From: Diphasiastrum complanatum | Taxonomy: Eukaryota > Streptophyta > Lycopodiopsida > Lycopodiales > Lycopodiaceae | Length of the DNA stretch: 64,000 nucleotides | Reading direction: 5' to 3' | NCBI GenBank assembly: GCA_029204225.1 | Contig: CM055101.1 | Coordinates: 43,956,180-44,020,179, forward strand | Shown here: positions 38,424 to 52,082 of the stretch, in pieces | How positions within the stretch are numbered: position 1 is the first letter of the stretch | Layout of the letters: every line of letters starts with the position of its first letter | The notes under the pieces: generated by a model | Seen by the model: the letters and a program-made list of their open reading frames with translations, nothing else | What the model was told of the DNA's origin: nothing | The model's database searches: none | Translations under genes and position numbers: made by a program

Positions 38424-40120
38424 CTCCGTGGAATGGCATTCGAACTATTGGCTACACACATTAAACAAATTCAATAAATGACGTGTATAGATTGATGATT
38501 ATAATAATAAAAAACAATCATATAAAATTAACAAACCTCAACGTCTCGCAAATTCGATGGTTGTTATTCTGCGAGAAACAAAAATCAAGTATGTGTCACT
38601 GTAGCACAATATTTGAGGTCATGTTTAAGTTATAGCAACAAAGTCTTTATGAACAAAAAAACATGTATGTTTATTATTCACCTTGTTGACTTGAGTAGTG
38701 TCTACATTGCTACTTATTTGAATGTAATTCATCTCCTTGTAATAAACTACATGTATGCACAAGTACAAAACCCAAATAACATAAGCCTAATCAATTTAAA
38801 AATACGATATTTAGATAGCATGATTCCTATGTATAGTTGAGGCTTTTTCTGCTCATTTTTTAACTCCTTACACTCGGTATACGCCATCCAGAGGCAAGCT
38901 ACCTACTATAGCACCCCGAGTTGATGAAGCAGTGAGGATGGCTACATGGAGTAGATGGTGAATACCACAACAGTTGATTTAAGTTATATTGGAAACATTT
39001 TATGTGCCCTGGCTATGGCTCAGAATTCAAAAAGCATAAAGAACATCACACCTAAGACCCACTCTTTTCAATGACAATTATGTTTCATAATGGTCATTTG
39101 AAAAAAGCCCAACCATCAATTACGCAATGGAAGGAGCCCGGGCATATGACATTCTATCCAGTAAAGAGTCGTATGCATATGAGGCCTAGGCCTGGAGAGG
39201 GGAGAGATAGTTAATTAGCTAACATTACATGTTTCATATGTCTGCACTATGACAGACATTCTTCAATAAACTCGGCATCTTGCAATAAAACCGGCTCTTT
39301 AAAAAGCTTACAAGCATTTCTTCATGAGCGTTGGAATTACTACTTGCTCGTCGACCAGTGAACTATTCCCCTGGGCTCAAATAGGATCAGTTTGCAAAAG
39401 AAATGGACAAGGCTTTGACACGAATAAGCCAGAAGAAAAAGTAAGGGGGAAGGCCCCAGGGCGGGGGCCTTCCGCGTTGTGAGGTGCCCTTGGGCTGCCA
39501 CCCTCGGGTGCGACGCGGAAGGCTCCCCCGCCTATGGGCCTTCCCCTCCGTAAATGCCAGCAGAATTTTTTTTCTATTTTTAGAAAGTCAATTTCCAAAA
39601 ATAGCAAATTCAAATTTCATCTAACTTTCTAAAAATGGCAATTGAACATTACAAAAATGTAATGTGATTCTCAGACTTTCTAAAAATAGCAAAAGTTCCT
39701 TACAAATCTGTAACGTATTTATTGCTCATAATTTTCAAAAGAACAAAATTATGCCATTTAAGGCAACTTTTAAATACACTTGAAAAAAATCTGTAGGTAT
39801 TTAAGGCTACATAACAATCTAGTTCTCATATGCGAACTATAATTTTCCCACCCTTCCTTCGAGAGAAGAACGAATTACGTCTATATTTTCCAATTTACAT
39901 GCACCTTAAGTGCAGTTCTATATCCTTTCATCCCTGTCCTCGGCTATACATATTTGGACAACACCGGAGCTTATAAATACAGCATAAACTAATTTATGTT
40001 ACCAAAACTTACTGCTCCAGAATGTAGAACAGACCCCTTTTTCTACCCTTATATGTACACATTGGTAAAAACAAGACAACCACCACCTTTATCAAATGCA
40101 AAATTATGCTGACTATGATG
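38424..40120. other. Intergenic DNA downstream of SPS
   Basis: No gene seen. It contains a GC-rich hairpin (39,444-39,549) and, at 39,570-39,700, three or four variants of ctttctaaaaatagcaa in both orientations. SPS 3' UTR and polyadenylation signals would lie just below 40,121. Confidence 0.5.
39444..39549. repeat. GC-rich imperfect inverted repeat (hairpin)
   Basis: gggggaaggcccc...gggggccttccgcgt pairs with the reverse complement of acgcggaaggctccccc...gggccttcccc. Arms are about 45 bp with a short loop. Strongly GC-rich in an AT-rich setting. Confidence 0.75.
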
Positions 40121-43100
40121 TCAATATCCTAATTTTCTCAATGCGCCAAGTATCGTTTCTGAGCTGTAATTGCCCTCTGTATGAACCAAATTGGGACTGT
40201 CTAAAGGCACCACATCCTCTCTCCCATAACTTCCACTCACTCGAAGGAGATCTTCAGAACCATTTTGGATGGCACTTTTGAGTACAATGGTCTTATGCAA
40301 ACCAGATAGCAGTTCCTCATGGTCGGTATCTCCTGTTTCTCCCACAAATACAAAGATATTTGCCACTTCAATTCCCCACCTTATGAACATGTACCTGCAT
40401 TTGAGGCATCATTTAGCGAGAAAACTAAAAAAATTTGTACCCATTGAGCATGAAACCCTTTGCAAGCAAATGACTGGCCGAGCGGCTTATTCAGAATAAA
40501 CTTCTCTAAGACCATTTTAGTTACAAGGATAATTTACATTAGTGCCTGAAGACTTTTCCTACCTCAGGGCCTGAGATCGAGATGCGAAGAGTGGTAATAT
40601 ATGCAGCTTGGTAGCATTCTTACAATATACAGCATGACACCTAACACCACGCATCCTCAGTTTCTGGCGTATTTGATCCGCTTTGGGAACCTGATGATAC
40701 AAAGCATCTGACATCAGTGAGGTTTAGATGGACAACTAAACATGGATTATGATCTGTGGCCTTATCACCGTTTCTCGCACCAATAATACAAACTATAAAT
40801 CAGGGATCACATTTCTGTAGGTTTATTGATTGTCACTATATGTTTTCATTGTGTGTTCATCCAAAGCATGTGTTAATAGCTTCTTTGATCAGCATAAATT
40901 CCCTATCATAGTAAACTCAATCTCTAAGCATGTGTTGATAGCTTTGCTTGATTACCATAATTTTCCTGTCATGATAAACTTAATCTCTAGACAGCTTTGA
41001 TGTACTGGAATGAAAATTTCACCCTTGATCTGAGATGCTTACAGCAGATGGATTGCGAACGTCATAGGTAAGGCAGCGGCAACTACTGCTCTCCTGATCT
41101 GCTCCAAAAATAAGCTCTGTTTTGAAAGGCTCCCGAGTTTCATCTTCATAGAATGTCAAGCGAGTTAAGGTTTTTCTTAGACCATCTCCATCCCAGCGAT
41201 AATCAGTGTGTTCTTCATAGTCAGAGTCTATAGATAACTGAAACTCAGATCCAGGTCCAGATTCTTCACTATACAGTGGAGATGGGTAGTAAATCTCGCT
41301 GCCACTATTGCAGATGAAAGCATCAAATTCATGGACTGCTATACCCCCAGTAGTCAGAATGGAGATGATCTCTGAAATTGTTAGTGCTGTTGATAAGACA
41401 AAACCTGGTGGGCGTCCAGCACTAGATCTTCCAACTTTAAATATCTCCCATATGATTGATAACAACCCTTCAGCGGAATCCTTCTTGGAGTTGTGGTAGT
41501 AATCCACAGCAATTACAAAGAGTCGTTTCCTCTTACGTAATACAGGAAGAGAATTGGTGTTGTTCCAGCTGTTGGAACTCTTGTATCCTTCACTCTCTTC
41601 CAGGGTATCCTGCAATTTCTGCTCTTGATTTTTATTCAAGGACTGCTTCAGGCTCTTCACATTTATATCTTTGCCATCAGCAACTTTTAAGTTTGACAGA
41701 AATTTTTGCAATGTGGCAGACCCATTAAGAGAAACGCGTTCTGGAGTTCGTTCGCCATCAACAGAGAGCCGTAGCGAAATATCATGAGCATCCCTCAAGG
41801 AATCACCTGGTGAATCTGCATCCACAGTGTCCTCGCCCCAGCCATTGCTTTTCCAGTGAGGATGCCTTGTCCTGCATTGAGCAACCTTTGCCAGGTAGAT
41901 TCTGCAATGCTCAGGCCAAGAGTACAAATGGATGTTCTTCAAGCCATTTCTTCTGCACTCACTCCAAAGATTTCTATCTGCTACAAGTTTCAATAGTGCA
42001 TCGGATATGGCCTTTTGGTCATGAGGATCCACCAACAAACCATTGTTCAAAGCCTGATACAGACAAGAAGGTTCTAAATATAATCAGACCAAAAGAACAG
42101 CCTTCTTTCTTACCATGAATTCACCAGTCAGTAAAGGAGATAGAATATGGTTGATTGCAGATGTACTAGCACATACTTGCTGAATGTCAACTGGCCCACC
42201 GTTCTTTGTTGCTACCATAGGCAAACCATGTGCAGCTGCCTGATTCACAACATCCATGCTGTGTTATGCAAGTTTTTCAATTATGCGCCACCTCATACAG
42301 AAAGTGGGCACAATGTGGAGGGAAGCTTCATGACACAAACTAACCAGAAATCTTGAGGTTTGAATACCTCTATCAGAGTCAGCCCAAATGGCTCAACCAA
42401 CGCAGGATTTATGAACACACCCTGCACAAAGGAGCATACAGACATAAGCAAAAACTGGGCTTTCCTATTCACGCTTAAATTAGAAGTCACCATAAAACAC
42501 AGCGCGAACTATGATTGGACATTAAACTTCTGTCAGTCGCAAACGTAATAAAACTAAGTCTTTGATCTGTCTCAAATTGACAGGCTCGTTGTGTCATTGA
42601 CATTTTGCAACAAATAATTCTCAGAATGTACATACATCGAACAGGCAACCATAAGTCAGAACCCACACGCCATCTTTGCTGATAAATTATATAGGGCAGA
42701 TTATAAGTGGTTATAAATGGCAAATTAATCAATTTCCAGAAGTCTCAGAGCCCAAAATTTTACCAATTAGTTTCATAATGAACATTTTTTTCATGCTAAT
42801 CTAGTTGGTGATTCCAAAATGGCCAACCTTCAGTCTAGGAATCAAACAAAAAGGAATTACGTGCTGCTAGACAAGGTCAAAATTCTCTCTATCAGTAAAA
42901 CAATAAACTACGTTCATGGAGGTTACAGACCTTGGTTTTTGCGGCGAGCCTGTAGATGTTCGGTACATCGGATTGTTTGTGGTGCTTAGGATATGCCACT
43001 TGCCCATATAGATCATACTTATCAATTAGCTTTAGCACTGTAGTCAAGACGCTTGAGTTGCCTCCAGACATTTCGTCTATGTCCTCACGGTTGCCCATAA

Positions 43101-46100
43101 TCAGCGTCTGTCATCATCACCAAAAGCAATTCAGCAGATCTATGTATTGATGCACATCTCGCTTAAAAGCCTAACGTGAAATTTGTGGTTTTGAGGTCCC
43201 ACTGAATAAAGTATTATCAAATTAGTCATATTCAAATGTAGACTTCAAGCATCTGTGACCATATAGGAAAACTTGAGAAAATTACACAAATCTTACCAAG
43301 TTTGCAAGTTCTCGCAATTGTCGGCATTCACCGAATGCCTTTAACAGGGTGGTGATATTCTTCTTAGGATCTGGTCGAGCTAAAGCTAGAATCATTGGTT
43401 TGTGTGGATTAGTGAAAAAACGCTTAATCTGTGTTCATAATCAACACAGCAACAGTTGTATGGTCAGACAATGAGCCAGCTGATATGTTACCACTGAGAA
43501 CCTATTCAACTTTGTATGATACATGTACTAGGGTAATGCCCTTAATTTTGACACAACTTTAAAAATGCATTCTCTATGTGTTTTCCTGAAACATGTCCTC
43601 ACATATTTCACTGCCAGTCAGCTGAACAAGGTAAAATTCCATCAATTATGTTTTAACCTTACGCAAGAAACGATGATGCTCAAGTAAAGCCAGCCACTTG
43701 TTTTGACATGCCAGATGCTTCTTGCTACTGAGACTAGTAACTACAATAAACTCTTGCTTGTAAGAATCGGTAACAGAAAGGTGCTTGTATTTACAAGGAT
43801 AGAAAGAACAGCATATCAGCAAGAAGGCTCATTTAATCAATAAGCACAATACATTTCCCATTGAAAAATACCGCAGGTCAAAGTCATGAGATTTGAAGAG
43901 TAAATTAGTTGCAATAGGCAACTTCTGCGTTAGTCATCACCTCTGGATATATTGGAGGATCAGCACGAGGGGACATGACACCATCTGCTGATGCATCACT
44001 GTCCCCTTCAAAAGAGTCACTTGTATCATGCACAACGCTACTGAAATCCATGCCAGGGGGTGTTACCTATGTATGGAAAGTGTCATTGAATTATCTCAAC
44101 AGAAAAGCATGAAAAAGCTATCTTAAAAGCACTGCAATGATCTTGAAAAAATTGTCAACCAACGTTTTGCTGCAAAAAACATCCTCCCACTTGTAGCAGC
44201 CAAAACATAATTTGCTCAAATGAGTAGTACATCAGTATGATCAAACATTTCATAGAAAGTTACATACCACCATACGAGGCATGAAGCGACCGTGACAGTT
44301 GACTCCTCTTCTTGAACGTGACCTGAGCCCCCTTTCAAGTGTCACATCAAATCCATCATATAAACCCCATTGTTGTTCAATTTCTTGCCTAGTGCTTGTA
44401 ACTACAAGTTCAGCTGCATCAAGGGACAATTCCTCTGCTTCAATCCGTCGCATGATTTTGTATGTAGCATTTATCTCTTCAGACGATGATCGGCCTTGTT
44501 TTAAGAGCTGGTCGAGTTTGTTACGCCCCAAGGAATGTCCAGTAAAAGCCATTGGAACATTAAGAGCACCTGAGAGCAAGGCAGCAATATCCCCAGCATC
44601 TGCATAGTGACCATGAATAACATGCGGCCACAAAGGTTCCCCTCCTAGAAATTGTTCTCCAAGAACTTTGGCCATGTTGAGAATATGGACAATTGCTCCA
44701 TCAACAAATTCTTGAATATGAGGCCAAAGCAATTCTTTTCGAATGTATTGATCCCTTGGGCCACAAGGGATGCGAACTATATAGGCCCCACTACTTTCTG
44801 CACCTTCCTGTACATCACTCTCATAACACCCTGGTGTCAACATTTCAGTAGGCTCACCATAGCTCCAGTCTACATCCGGTGAAGAAATCTGTCGTGTCAA
44901 GAGATCGACACGAAAAACCCCAGGCATCATTGCCAATGCTTTAGCAAACTCTACCACATACTTCACCTGAGGGTGGCAAAAAATGTGGCATTCAATACCT
45001 AGCAATGATTAGTGAACCTCACTGGAAGGCAAACGTGCACATTGTACAGCCTCTCACTCTAATCAACTGGTACTACATCTAGTAAAGTTAGTAAAATCAC
45101 AGCAAAATTCTTATTCTGGCATATATTTACTGCTGAGAAATTAGTGAGTCTTCTTGTAGTACAAAAGATACTTCTAGCATGGATTTTGAGATCTGATCAG
45201 ATCGTGTTTGGAAACATACCTGGCCACCAGTATCAGAATCTCGACCAAGCTCCATATTGTCACCACGCACAAGACCGTGGACACTGCAAAGAATTTTATT
45301 TTAATATGCATAGAAAACACTGGCAATAAAGGTCATTTTGATAAGAATGACACAAAAGACTGCAATTGTTCCAGAGATGTTTTGCTTCATACTCTTGTGC
45401 ATGCTATTTTGCCAGATATCAGATGGAATTAACATTGAGAATGAAAGACAGGTTGCACTTCGATAATGAACTAAGCAAAATGTGACCAAATATTAGTAGA
45501 ATGTACACAGTTCACAAAAATGACATGATTTTATTCTTCATTCATAGGTCTTAAATGTTGTAATAAACTCGCCCAGTTGAAAATATAATAGAGCATATGA
45601 CCTATTGAAAACTACGGCAGACAACAACTATGCATAGTAAAAAAATTTGAAACACATTCTTGCTTTAGGAAGCTTCTCCAGAAGATATACAGTTTAAATC
45701 TCTTTTGGAATGATCTTCTGCATACAAAGTGATTGTCTCTGAACTAATACATATTCATTGATTGTTCACCACTCACAAGAAGTTTCTTCGAGATAGAAAC
45801 TTCAAAGGATGATGTCATAGAAACATGTAAACGAATCATTTTTATACCCATTATAATTATAGCTATGCCTTTCGAACCAAGATTTTTATCTCTGAAAATC
45901 CAATACAGAAAAAATTATCCATTTCCCCAAAATCAATCAAGCACTGGATCTATAAATACTCTTTCAAGATAAAAGACTTCACAGATGAATGAAATGTTTC
46001 GTAAATGGCCAGTTGCATCCAAAAATATCTGTACTCGTGGTCAACATTTTCCTAGAACATTGTGGGATTCCTCTTTACAGTACTTTTCTGGAATCTAGAT

Positions 46101-48494
46101 ATTTGATTCCCTCGACACTATGCAAACTGGTTTATTTTAATCATATGTTCTTCTGCTAGGGCCACAGAATAGAATGAATCTAAATTTATATTTTTATCTA
46201 CAGTAGAAATTCTTTTCAGTGGTGTTCTCAAAGAGAATCCGAGAAAAGAAAGGATAGCAATTGAGACCAACAAAGGATTGAATTGAAAGGCCTTATACAG
46301 GATTCTCTGTACATGCCAACCTCTGAACGTTTTCATGAAAAGAATCCAAGGAGAAAATTAGAAGTTTATACAGGTCTCACCAACTTCAACTATTATGGAA
46401 GAGAGCATGCGCAGGGGCCAGGACTTACCTTATAAGAACAATATACAAGCGTTTCCCTTTCTGCTGATCCGGCCAAGATTCCACGAAGGAGCCGATTCGA
46501 GACATTTTCGCTCCGGTTCCTTCAACGGCATCAACTTTTTCCCCTTCAGAGAGGTCTTCAAGTATCTCTGCAGCATCTTTTCGGCCCTGCTCCCGTTCAC
46601 GTTGACGCCACACCAATCTTTCTCCATCTTCCAATTCAATCTGTAAAAGTGTAAACTCAACTTAAAGACTGATGTCACTGGCTGCCATGGTCAACCTGAA
46701 ACAGAATTTGCTTGTCACTGCTTGTCTTTCAGAGAATGCTCTTGTGTGTCCACTGGTAAATTTGGAGCTTGACAGTACAAAAATAATAGATTTATAGCAT
46801 GTCTATCTCATATCAGTAACTAAATAGAATATTGTTACTTTTTATCTCAAAGACGCGGCTACTTCCTACTACATGATTACAAACAAGTTTACATGTCATT
46901 TTTACATTGGTTACCAACGACAAATTTGGCACTCCATGCAGGGAGACCATTTCACAACCGGCATAGTGCCCAAGTTCTGGCCGAAGCTTACTTTCAATAG
47001 CAATCCAAGTACAAGCCCCAATTACTACTAAGCATAGCGCCCTACCCCAAGTTCTGCTATGCCCCAGGTTCCAGCTGAAGCCAAATTTGCACATTTGGGG
47101 AAGTTGCGTTGGCAAGCCCAAACACAAGCTCATATCCATTGTGCTACAGATCCTTCGATAAAAAAAAAACCTTGAATTCCCAGTTACAACCCCACTTACA
47201 AGTTAGCACTTTTCAGTTAGTGCTAACTGAGAAGTGTGCTGCCACAAGTACAGCTAACAGATTCAGTTAGCACTACCTTGGACTAGACCATTTTGTGCTC
47301 CTCACTAACTGATGTGAAACAGGTTCCTTAAGCTAACTTGTGCTTCAGTTAGTGTTGAATCCAACTCCCACAGTCGTCCAACTGCCACAGTCCGGTGTTC
47401 TGCATCTTTGACTCCTTGTGACCTCTCTTCTCCTCCATAGCTGCTCCTTAGTTACTAACTTGTAAATGGCTAGGAGTTACAACAAACGTAACAGAGGCAG
47501 ATAACTGTAGGTGGGGCAGCAAAAATACCAATTAGTTAACGATTACAAGTTAGCACTAACATAACTGGCAATTAGCTAGCTTGTAAGTGGGGCAGGCCCC
47601 GAAGCAACTAAGATGAAACAAACTTCTTAGTTCTCACTTCATGAAATATTATGCTTTAATTAGCTTTGATGTGTTCAGTTCAAAAACGACCTGCAAATTC
47701 TTCAGTGATTAGGATTATGCAAAGGAACACAAAACCCAACCTGTTTCTTCTTGCGAGCCAAGTTCCAGATCCTCCAGCATAAGTTTTCTAGGCGTCCGCT
47801 GCGTTCTTGGGCATTTCTAACAGCACTTGCCTGCAGAATAAGGCATGATTAGTCCTCAATTCTTCTATTTTGTGCACATACTAATAGTCTTTGTCCTGAA
47901 GCGAAAGCAGTTAGATAAATACACTAAAGGCAGGCGACAAACCAGCCTTTGCATCCAACTACTGTAAAGTCCTCTTCAACAACCAAACACCTTACGAAAA
48001 CTGAACACCGACTCGTTTGAAGCAAGAAAGCAAATTATTGCAATGCCACAATTGAGATTTTATAGGAATTGGGAAAGCATATGGTATGTTCTCTCCTCTC
48101 ATGGATGTCCCTCGAGCCTCGGATGAGCGCACCTGCCTTAAGCAGTCCAAAGTGAATGAATGGATTACAAAGATAGACACCTAATCTTTGCTTTTAAGAT
48201 TTTGTATAGACCTTTTACACCCAACCAAGTCTTTCACCAACCCTATCCTCCACGGCACTGTAATGAGTGTTGATACAGTAAAAACACACGGGCTTGATAT
48301 AAGCCAAAAAATCATTAATCCTTTCTTTGCATGTAGTTTCGTTCCTCTCTTGTGTATCGTCATTGTGCATCTAACTGAAGTTGAACTCGCGACCTCAAGG
48401 AGAGGAAATGAGACCTTCACTAACGCACGACATATTATTGGAGAAATTCATTTCTAACAGAAACTACGTATACGAGAGAGAGACGCGAGAGAGA

Positions 48495-48574
<80 letters not shown>

Positions 48575-49159
48575 ACATATCCAAGATGATGTGGGTTTTT
48601 TATTTTCTATATATCCCATTTATGAGGCTCACTAGATTCGAAGTCCTGACCTCGAGCTGAGGAAAGGAAACCTTCACCAACATGCCACTTATTGGGGGAC
48701 TAGAGGATGCAGTTTCCTAGCCTGGATTGACTGCCTGATTCATGCTGTTGATCCTGAAAGTGGAAGCGCTGAAGCAGAAATCGTTTTAGTGCAAAGCAAT
48801 GAACAGCAGTCAAATCCAAAAACCCCTATGAATAATAATATAATATAATCTGAACCCATTATGGATCATACAATAGTATTATCTGGATAGGACAAAAAAC
48901 ATGCGCACACAATATAATGAGAAATTTGTATTCTACTTGTTATTATTATTTCTACCTTCATCCATGTGCGATGGATGTCAGTTTCATCGAATGTGGCAAC
49001 CACTTCTTCCACGAAGTACTTGGTCACAGCAGAGCTGTTGGTTGCTGCTACCTCACGGGCAAGAGGGCTCTTGCTGGGCAGCCGGTGCTCATCAATTCCA
49101 GTTCCCACATCTAGAATCGCTTCCAAGTATCCGTTTATCCACTGGTTCCCCGTTGTCAT
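40121..49159 (-). CDS. SPS: Sucrose-phosphate synthase (UDP-glucose:fructose-6-P glucosyltransferase), 13 exons
   Basis: Cytosolic enzyme making sucrose-6-phosphate from UDP-glucose and fructose-6-phosphate, the controlling step of sucrose synthesis. Exons (minus): 49159-48956, 47830-47741, 46640-46429, 45283-45220, 44966-44268, 44066-43941, 43428-43297, 43107-42931, 42421-42368, 42239-42177, 42053-41043, 40690-40563, 40394-40121. All borders are GT-AG and phase holds throughout, giving 1,077 aa, a normal SPS length. N-terminal [11 protein letters not shown] and KYFVEEVV; Ser149 in [10 protein letters not shown] matches the light/dark phosphorylation site (spinach Ser158). GT4 domain from ~170: [33 protein letters not shown], and the E-x7-E pair E578/E586 (EPFGLTLIE). 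C-terminal phosphatase-like domain from ~785 with VDYY in place of the catalytic Asp pair, as is usual in SPS. No lesion is seen; it is probably active. Confidence 0.96.
47190..47592. mobile_element. MITE-like element in SPS intron 2
   Basis: Terminal inverted repeats CCCCACTTACAAGTTAGC and GCTAGCTTGTAAGTGGGG (18 bp, one mismatch) bound 403 bp of non-coding DNA that repeats the gttagtgctaac / gttagcactaac word inside. No matching target duplication was found, so the family is unassigned. Confidence 0.55.
48340..48720 (-). repeat. Two SINE-like internal-promoter sequences around a GA array, SPS intron 1
   Basis: On the minus strand, B-box-like ggtcgcgagttcaactt (near 48,385) and ggtcaggacttcgaatc (near 48,640) are each preceded by similar sequence (gtgaaggtttcctttcctc...gaggtc). 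They look like two diverged heads of one tRNA-derived SINE family, separated by a (GA)n tract (48,506-48,573). Confidence 0.45.
48506..48573. repeat. (GA)n microsatellite in SPS intron 1
   Basis: Pure GA dinucleotides after an imperfect GA lead-in from 48,474. Confidence 0.97.
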
Positions 49160-50125
49160 TCTTATATCTTTCTGTCTCGTCTTCTCAATTTCTTCTTCTA
49201 TCTTTCCTCAATAAAGACATCAGCTAGTTTTTGAATCCGTCATACCTTCCCTCAACGAACGCATCAACTACTTCACATCTAAGCTATGAGATAATATATA
49301 ATTGATTGATTGATTTCGGAAACCCGAAATTTGGACTACTTTCTTTCGAGTTGAAGATTGAGAAAAACAAAGATTGGTGCTACAGGGAAAACATTTTCTG
49401 AAGGCCTAGGAATGATAATCTACATAAATACATGATTTTTTGAAGTATTGTGTAGGGACAAGGAAAAAGCAGCAGCAGGCAAAGGAATCACCGCCATCCA
49501 TAAAAGGCTGCAGAAAAAATTGATTCTGAACTGTATTCAAATTTACTTTTGCAAGGGAAATCAATTCGGAACTATGATCAGATTTACTTCTGTAAGGGTC
49601 AAAATTGAGCAAAGGTGACGCTTAACCCACACAAAATTCGGCAAAGGCAACATCCTATCAGATAAAAAAAGCCACAGAATTGATGCATGAATCCACAAGG
49701 CAATCTCGGAAGCTGATGCAGAATCAACCCACCACGGGTTTGCCAAGTCTTTGGATTTGAGCAAGCATTACAAGAGTAAGACAACGCAAAACTGAGGTTC
49801 AGTAGGAGCAGGCGAGCGAAGCGAAACAGGAACAAAAAAAGAAGAATTGAATGTTGTTGTTGTTGTTATTGTTGAATCATAGAAATATAATCAAGAATAA
49901 GAAGCGGGGGACGATAAAACAGTGGCTGCTAGCCCAACAATTAAGAAGCATGGCTTGCCCAATTTATATATACAGATGTAGGAGAGGGGGGGGGGGGGGG
50001 GGGAGGAGGAGAGAAGCAGCAGAAGAAGAGCTTCTTCTTCTTCCACAGCGTGTGCCTTTCTTTATTCCAGGTCTCATCTTCCTTCACGTGTCAACTCCTG
50101 CTCTCTGCTCCCCTAACATTTAGGG
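49160..50125 (-). promoter_or_regulatory. SPS: SPS 5' leader and promoter region
   Basis: On the minus strand a TATA-type sequence TATATATAAA lies at 49,963-49,972. A G-box CACGTG (50,085-50,090) lies about 115 bp further upstream, within cacgtgaagg. If this TATA is used, the leader would be about 770 bp, longer than usual, so a leader intron is possible. A run of 18 G (49,986-50,003) and GAA/TTC repeats (50,017-50,042) lie between TATA and G-box. G-boxes serve bZIP/bHLH factors in light, sugar and ABA responses (general knowledge). Use of these sites is inferred. Confidence 0.45.
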
Positions 50126-52082
50126 TTACGCCCATTGACAAGACTTGAAATATCTCAATTTTTGGAACTCTCTTACGTTCGGGAACCTGCCGGTTTTTTT
50201 GTGCTACTTACTAGGAGTAGGAGGGAGGGTGGACTCGCTAATATAAACAACCGAAACCTGCCGGTTAGGGCTTCTATAGCAGCAAGCCATATAAATCCGT
50301 ACTATCAATAATGACGTGGCTTCAGCAGTGCGCAGCAAGCAAGGGAGGGGTAGGAGGATGGATATATTTTTTTGGTTGTGAATTAACGAAACCTAGAAAA
50401 GAAAGCGCAATTATTTCCGTCGCCACCTTTTTTGGTGGGACATGACCATGCATGCTCTCATCATCGCCCTTTGCTGAACGAGTGGACGACCAACGACCGA
50501 CGTTTAAGCTTTAAGACGCTGCTTTCATATGACATATTATTGTTTGGCGGAGCCTAAATTGTAAATCTCCAAGTCCTCATTCCTCGGCTTTTTCACCTTG
50601 CTCCTCCTCATCATGGTTTAGACGCGTGTGAGTGAGTGCCTTGCCTTAGGATGAGAGGCAAGCATAAACACCTATATTGCTACTGCTTGGAGCATCATTT
50701 TTATGGGCATAACTTGGCCGAGCAAGCACATAAAGCAATATATTATAAAATATTCACAAATATAGATGTCAAATAGAAGGGGCACCAACCCATGAAGTAA
50801 AGGCACCCTTGTTATCTCTTACCATCAACAAAATTGTAAGCAAAATATGGGTGTGACACTAAGCAACTACAAGCACTTCTAGCATTGGGCAAAACAAGGT
50901 TCTTGCAATTGATAGTCAACCGATTTTCTTTTCCTTCATTCCATTTTCACTTGTTACCCAACGGGGTTGGCTCAACTGGTTAGCTTGGCATCCAAAGTTT
51001 CTTTGGTCCCAGGTTCGAACCTCCCCTTGGAAACCAAGAAGCATTTTCACTTGTTGCACAATATCTTTGACACAATGGCAAGATCAAAAGACAACCAATT
51101 GCCATTGAAATTGAATTTACAAGGAAGAGAAGAAAAAACGATATTTCAAAAAGATGACAATGGATTGTGCATGTTGCATTCTTCCACGTGCATGCTAGAA
51201 TAAATTGGTGGATCATGGGTGCTACATAGTCCTTGGTGCCAGTTTAGGATGCTAAGTGCATGTGCATAATGCATTCAATAAAGTCTTTGATGCCAAAATC
51301 ATTGCTTATAAGAAGAAACTAATCATTAGTCGCTTTGCCATTCTTGATGCAAGTCCTTCCAAACTATAATTTTTTAACAACTCTTGTACTTCCATGTCCA
51401 TTGTTTTGAGTAATTCCTTGAAGCCTACTAAGCAAGCTATATAGTTTTTTTGCATGTTGATCATTTGTATGAGAATTGGCTCAATCAATTGAAAGTTATA
51501 TTATTCAATTTTGAGATACTTTCTAAGCTTCTTTGCATGGATATCTTGTTTGTGATATAGTTCTTTGCAAACATTCTCTTCAACATAGATTTGATTTCAT
51601 TGAAACTAAAATAGTTGTTTTCTTGATAGGAGATTCAATTTTTCAAAGGACTACAATTTTTTTGTAATTTCAAATTTCTACCACTACCTCTTCTAGATGT
51701 GAACTCAAAGATTGTTCTCTCTAGCTCATCATTGGTATATACTAGTACTATGCGCATAGGTACTTCATTCTTGTGCGTGATTCCATGTCTTGTTCATGTA
51801 ACAGCTTCACATCATTTAGCTCACCAATTTTCTCATAAACATATTGCACCCCTTATATGATGCTAGTCGATGAGGATGTTCTTATATTTCACTTGAGGTT
51901 CACAATCATATTTTCAATAATAGTTGTTATGTTAGCACTATCCTCATGCCATGTTAGGTGCTTATCATTATTATGTAGAAGTTTGATTCATAAGTCTAAT
52001 TGTTTCTTTTACACTTGTTTTTTTGTAGCCTAAATTTACTTTTGGGGGGAAATTCCCATGTCATGTCGATGATTGAAATGAT
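50126..52082. other. Intergenic DNA with a SINE head
   Basis: Apart from the SINE head at 50,957 I see no gene or element. Short open frames here lack any recognisable motif. Confidence 0.5.
50957..51060 (+). mobile_element. tRNA-derived SINE head
   Basis: ggggttggctcaactggtt has an A-box-like sequence, and 50 bp later ggttcgaacctcc is a good B box. Spacing and wording match plant SINEs with tRNA heads. The 3' end is not defined. Confidence 0.5.

Noticed and set aside
50957-51060. Functional tRNA gene
   Set aside because: A and B boxes are present, but no cloverleaf could be drawn; it fits a SINE head.
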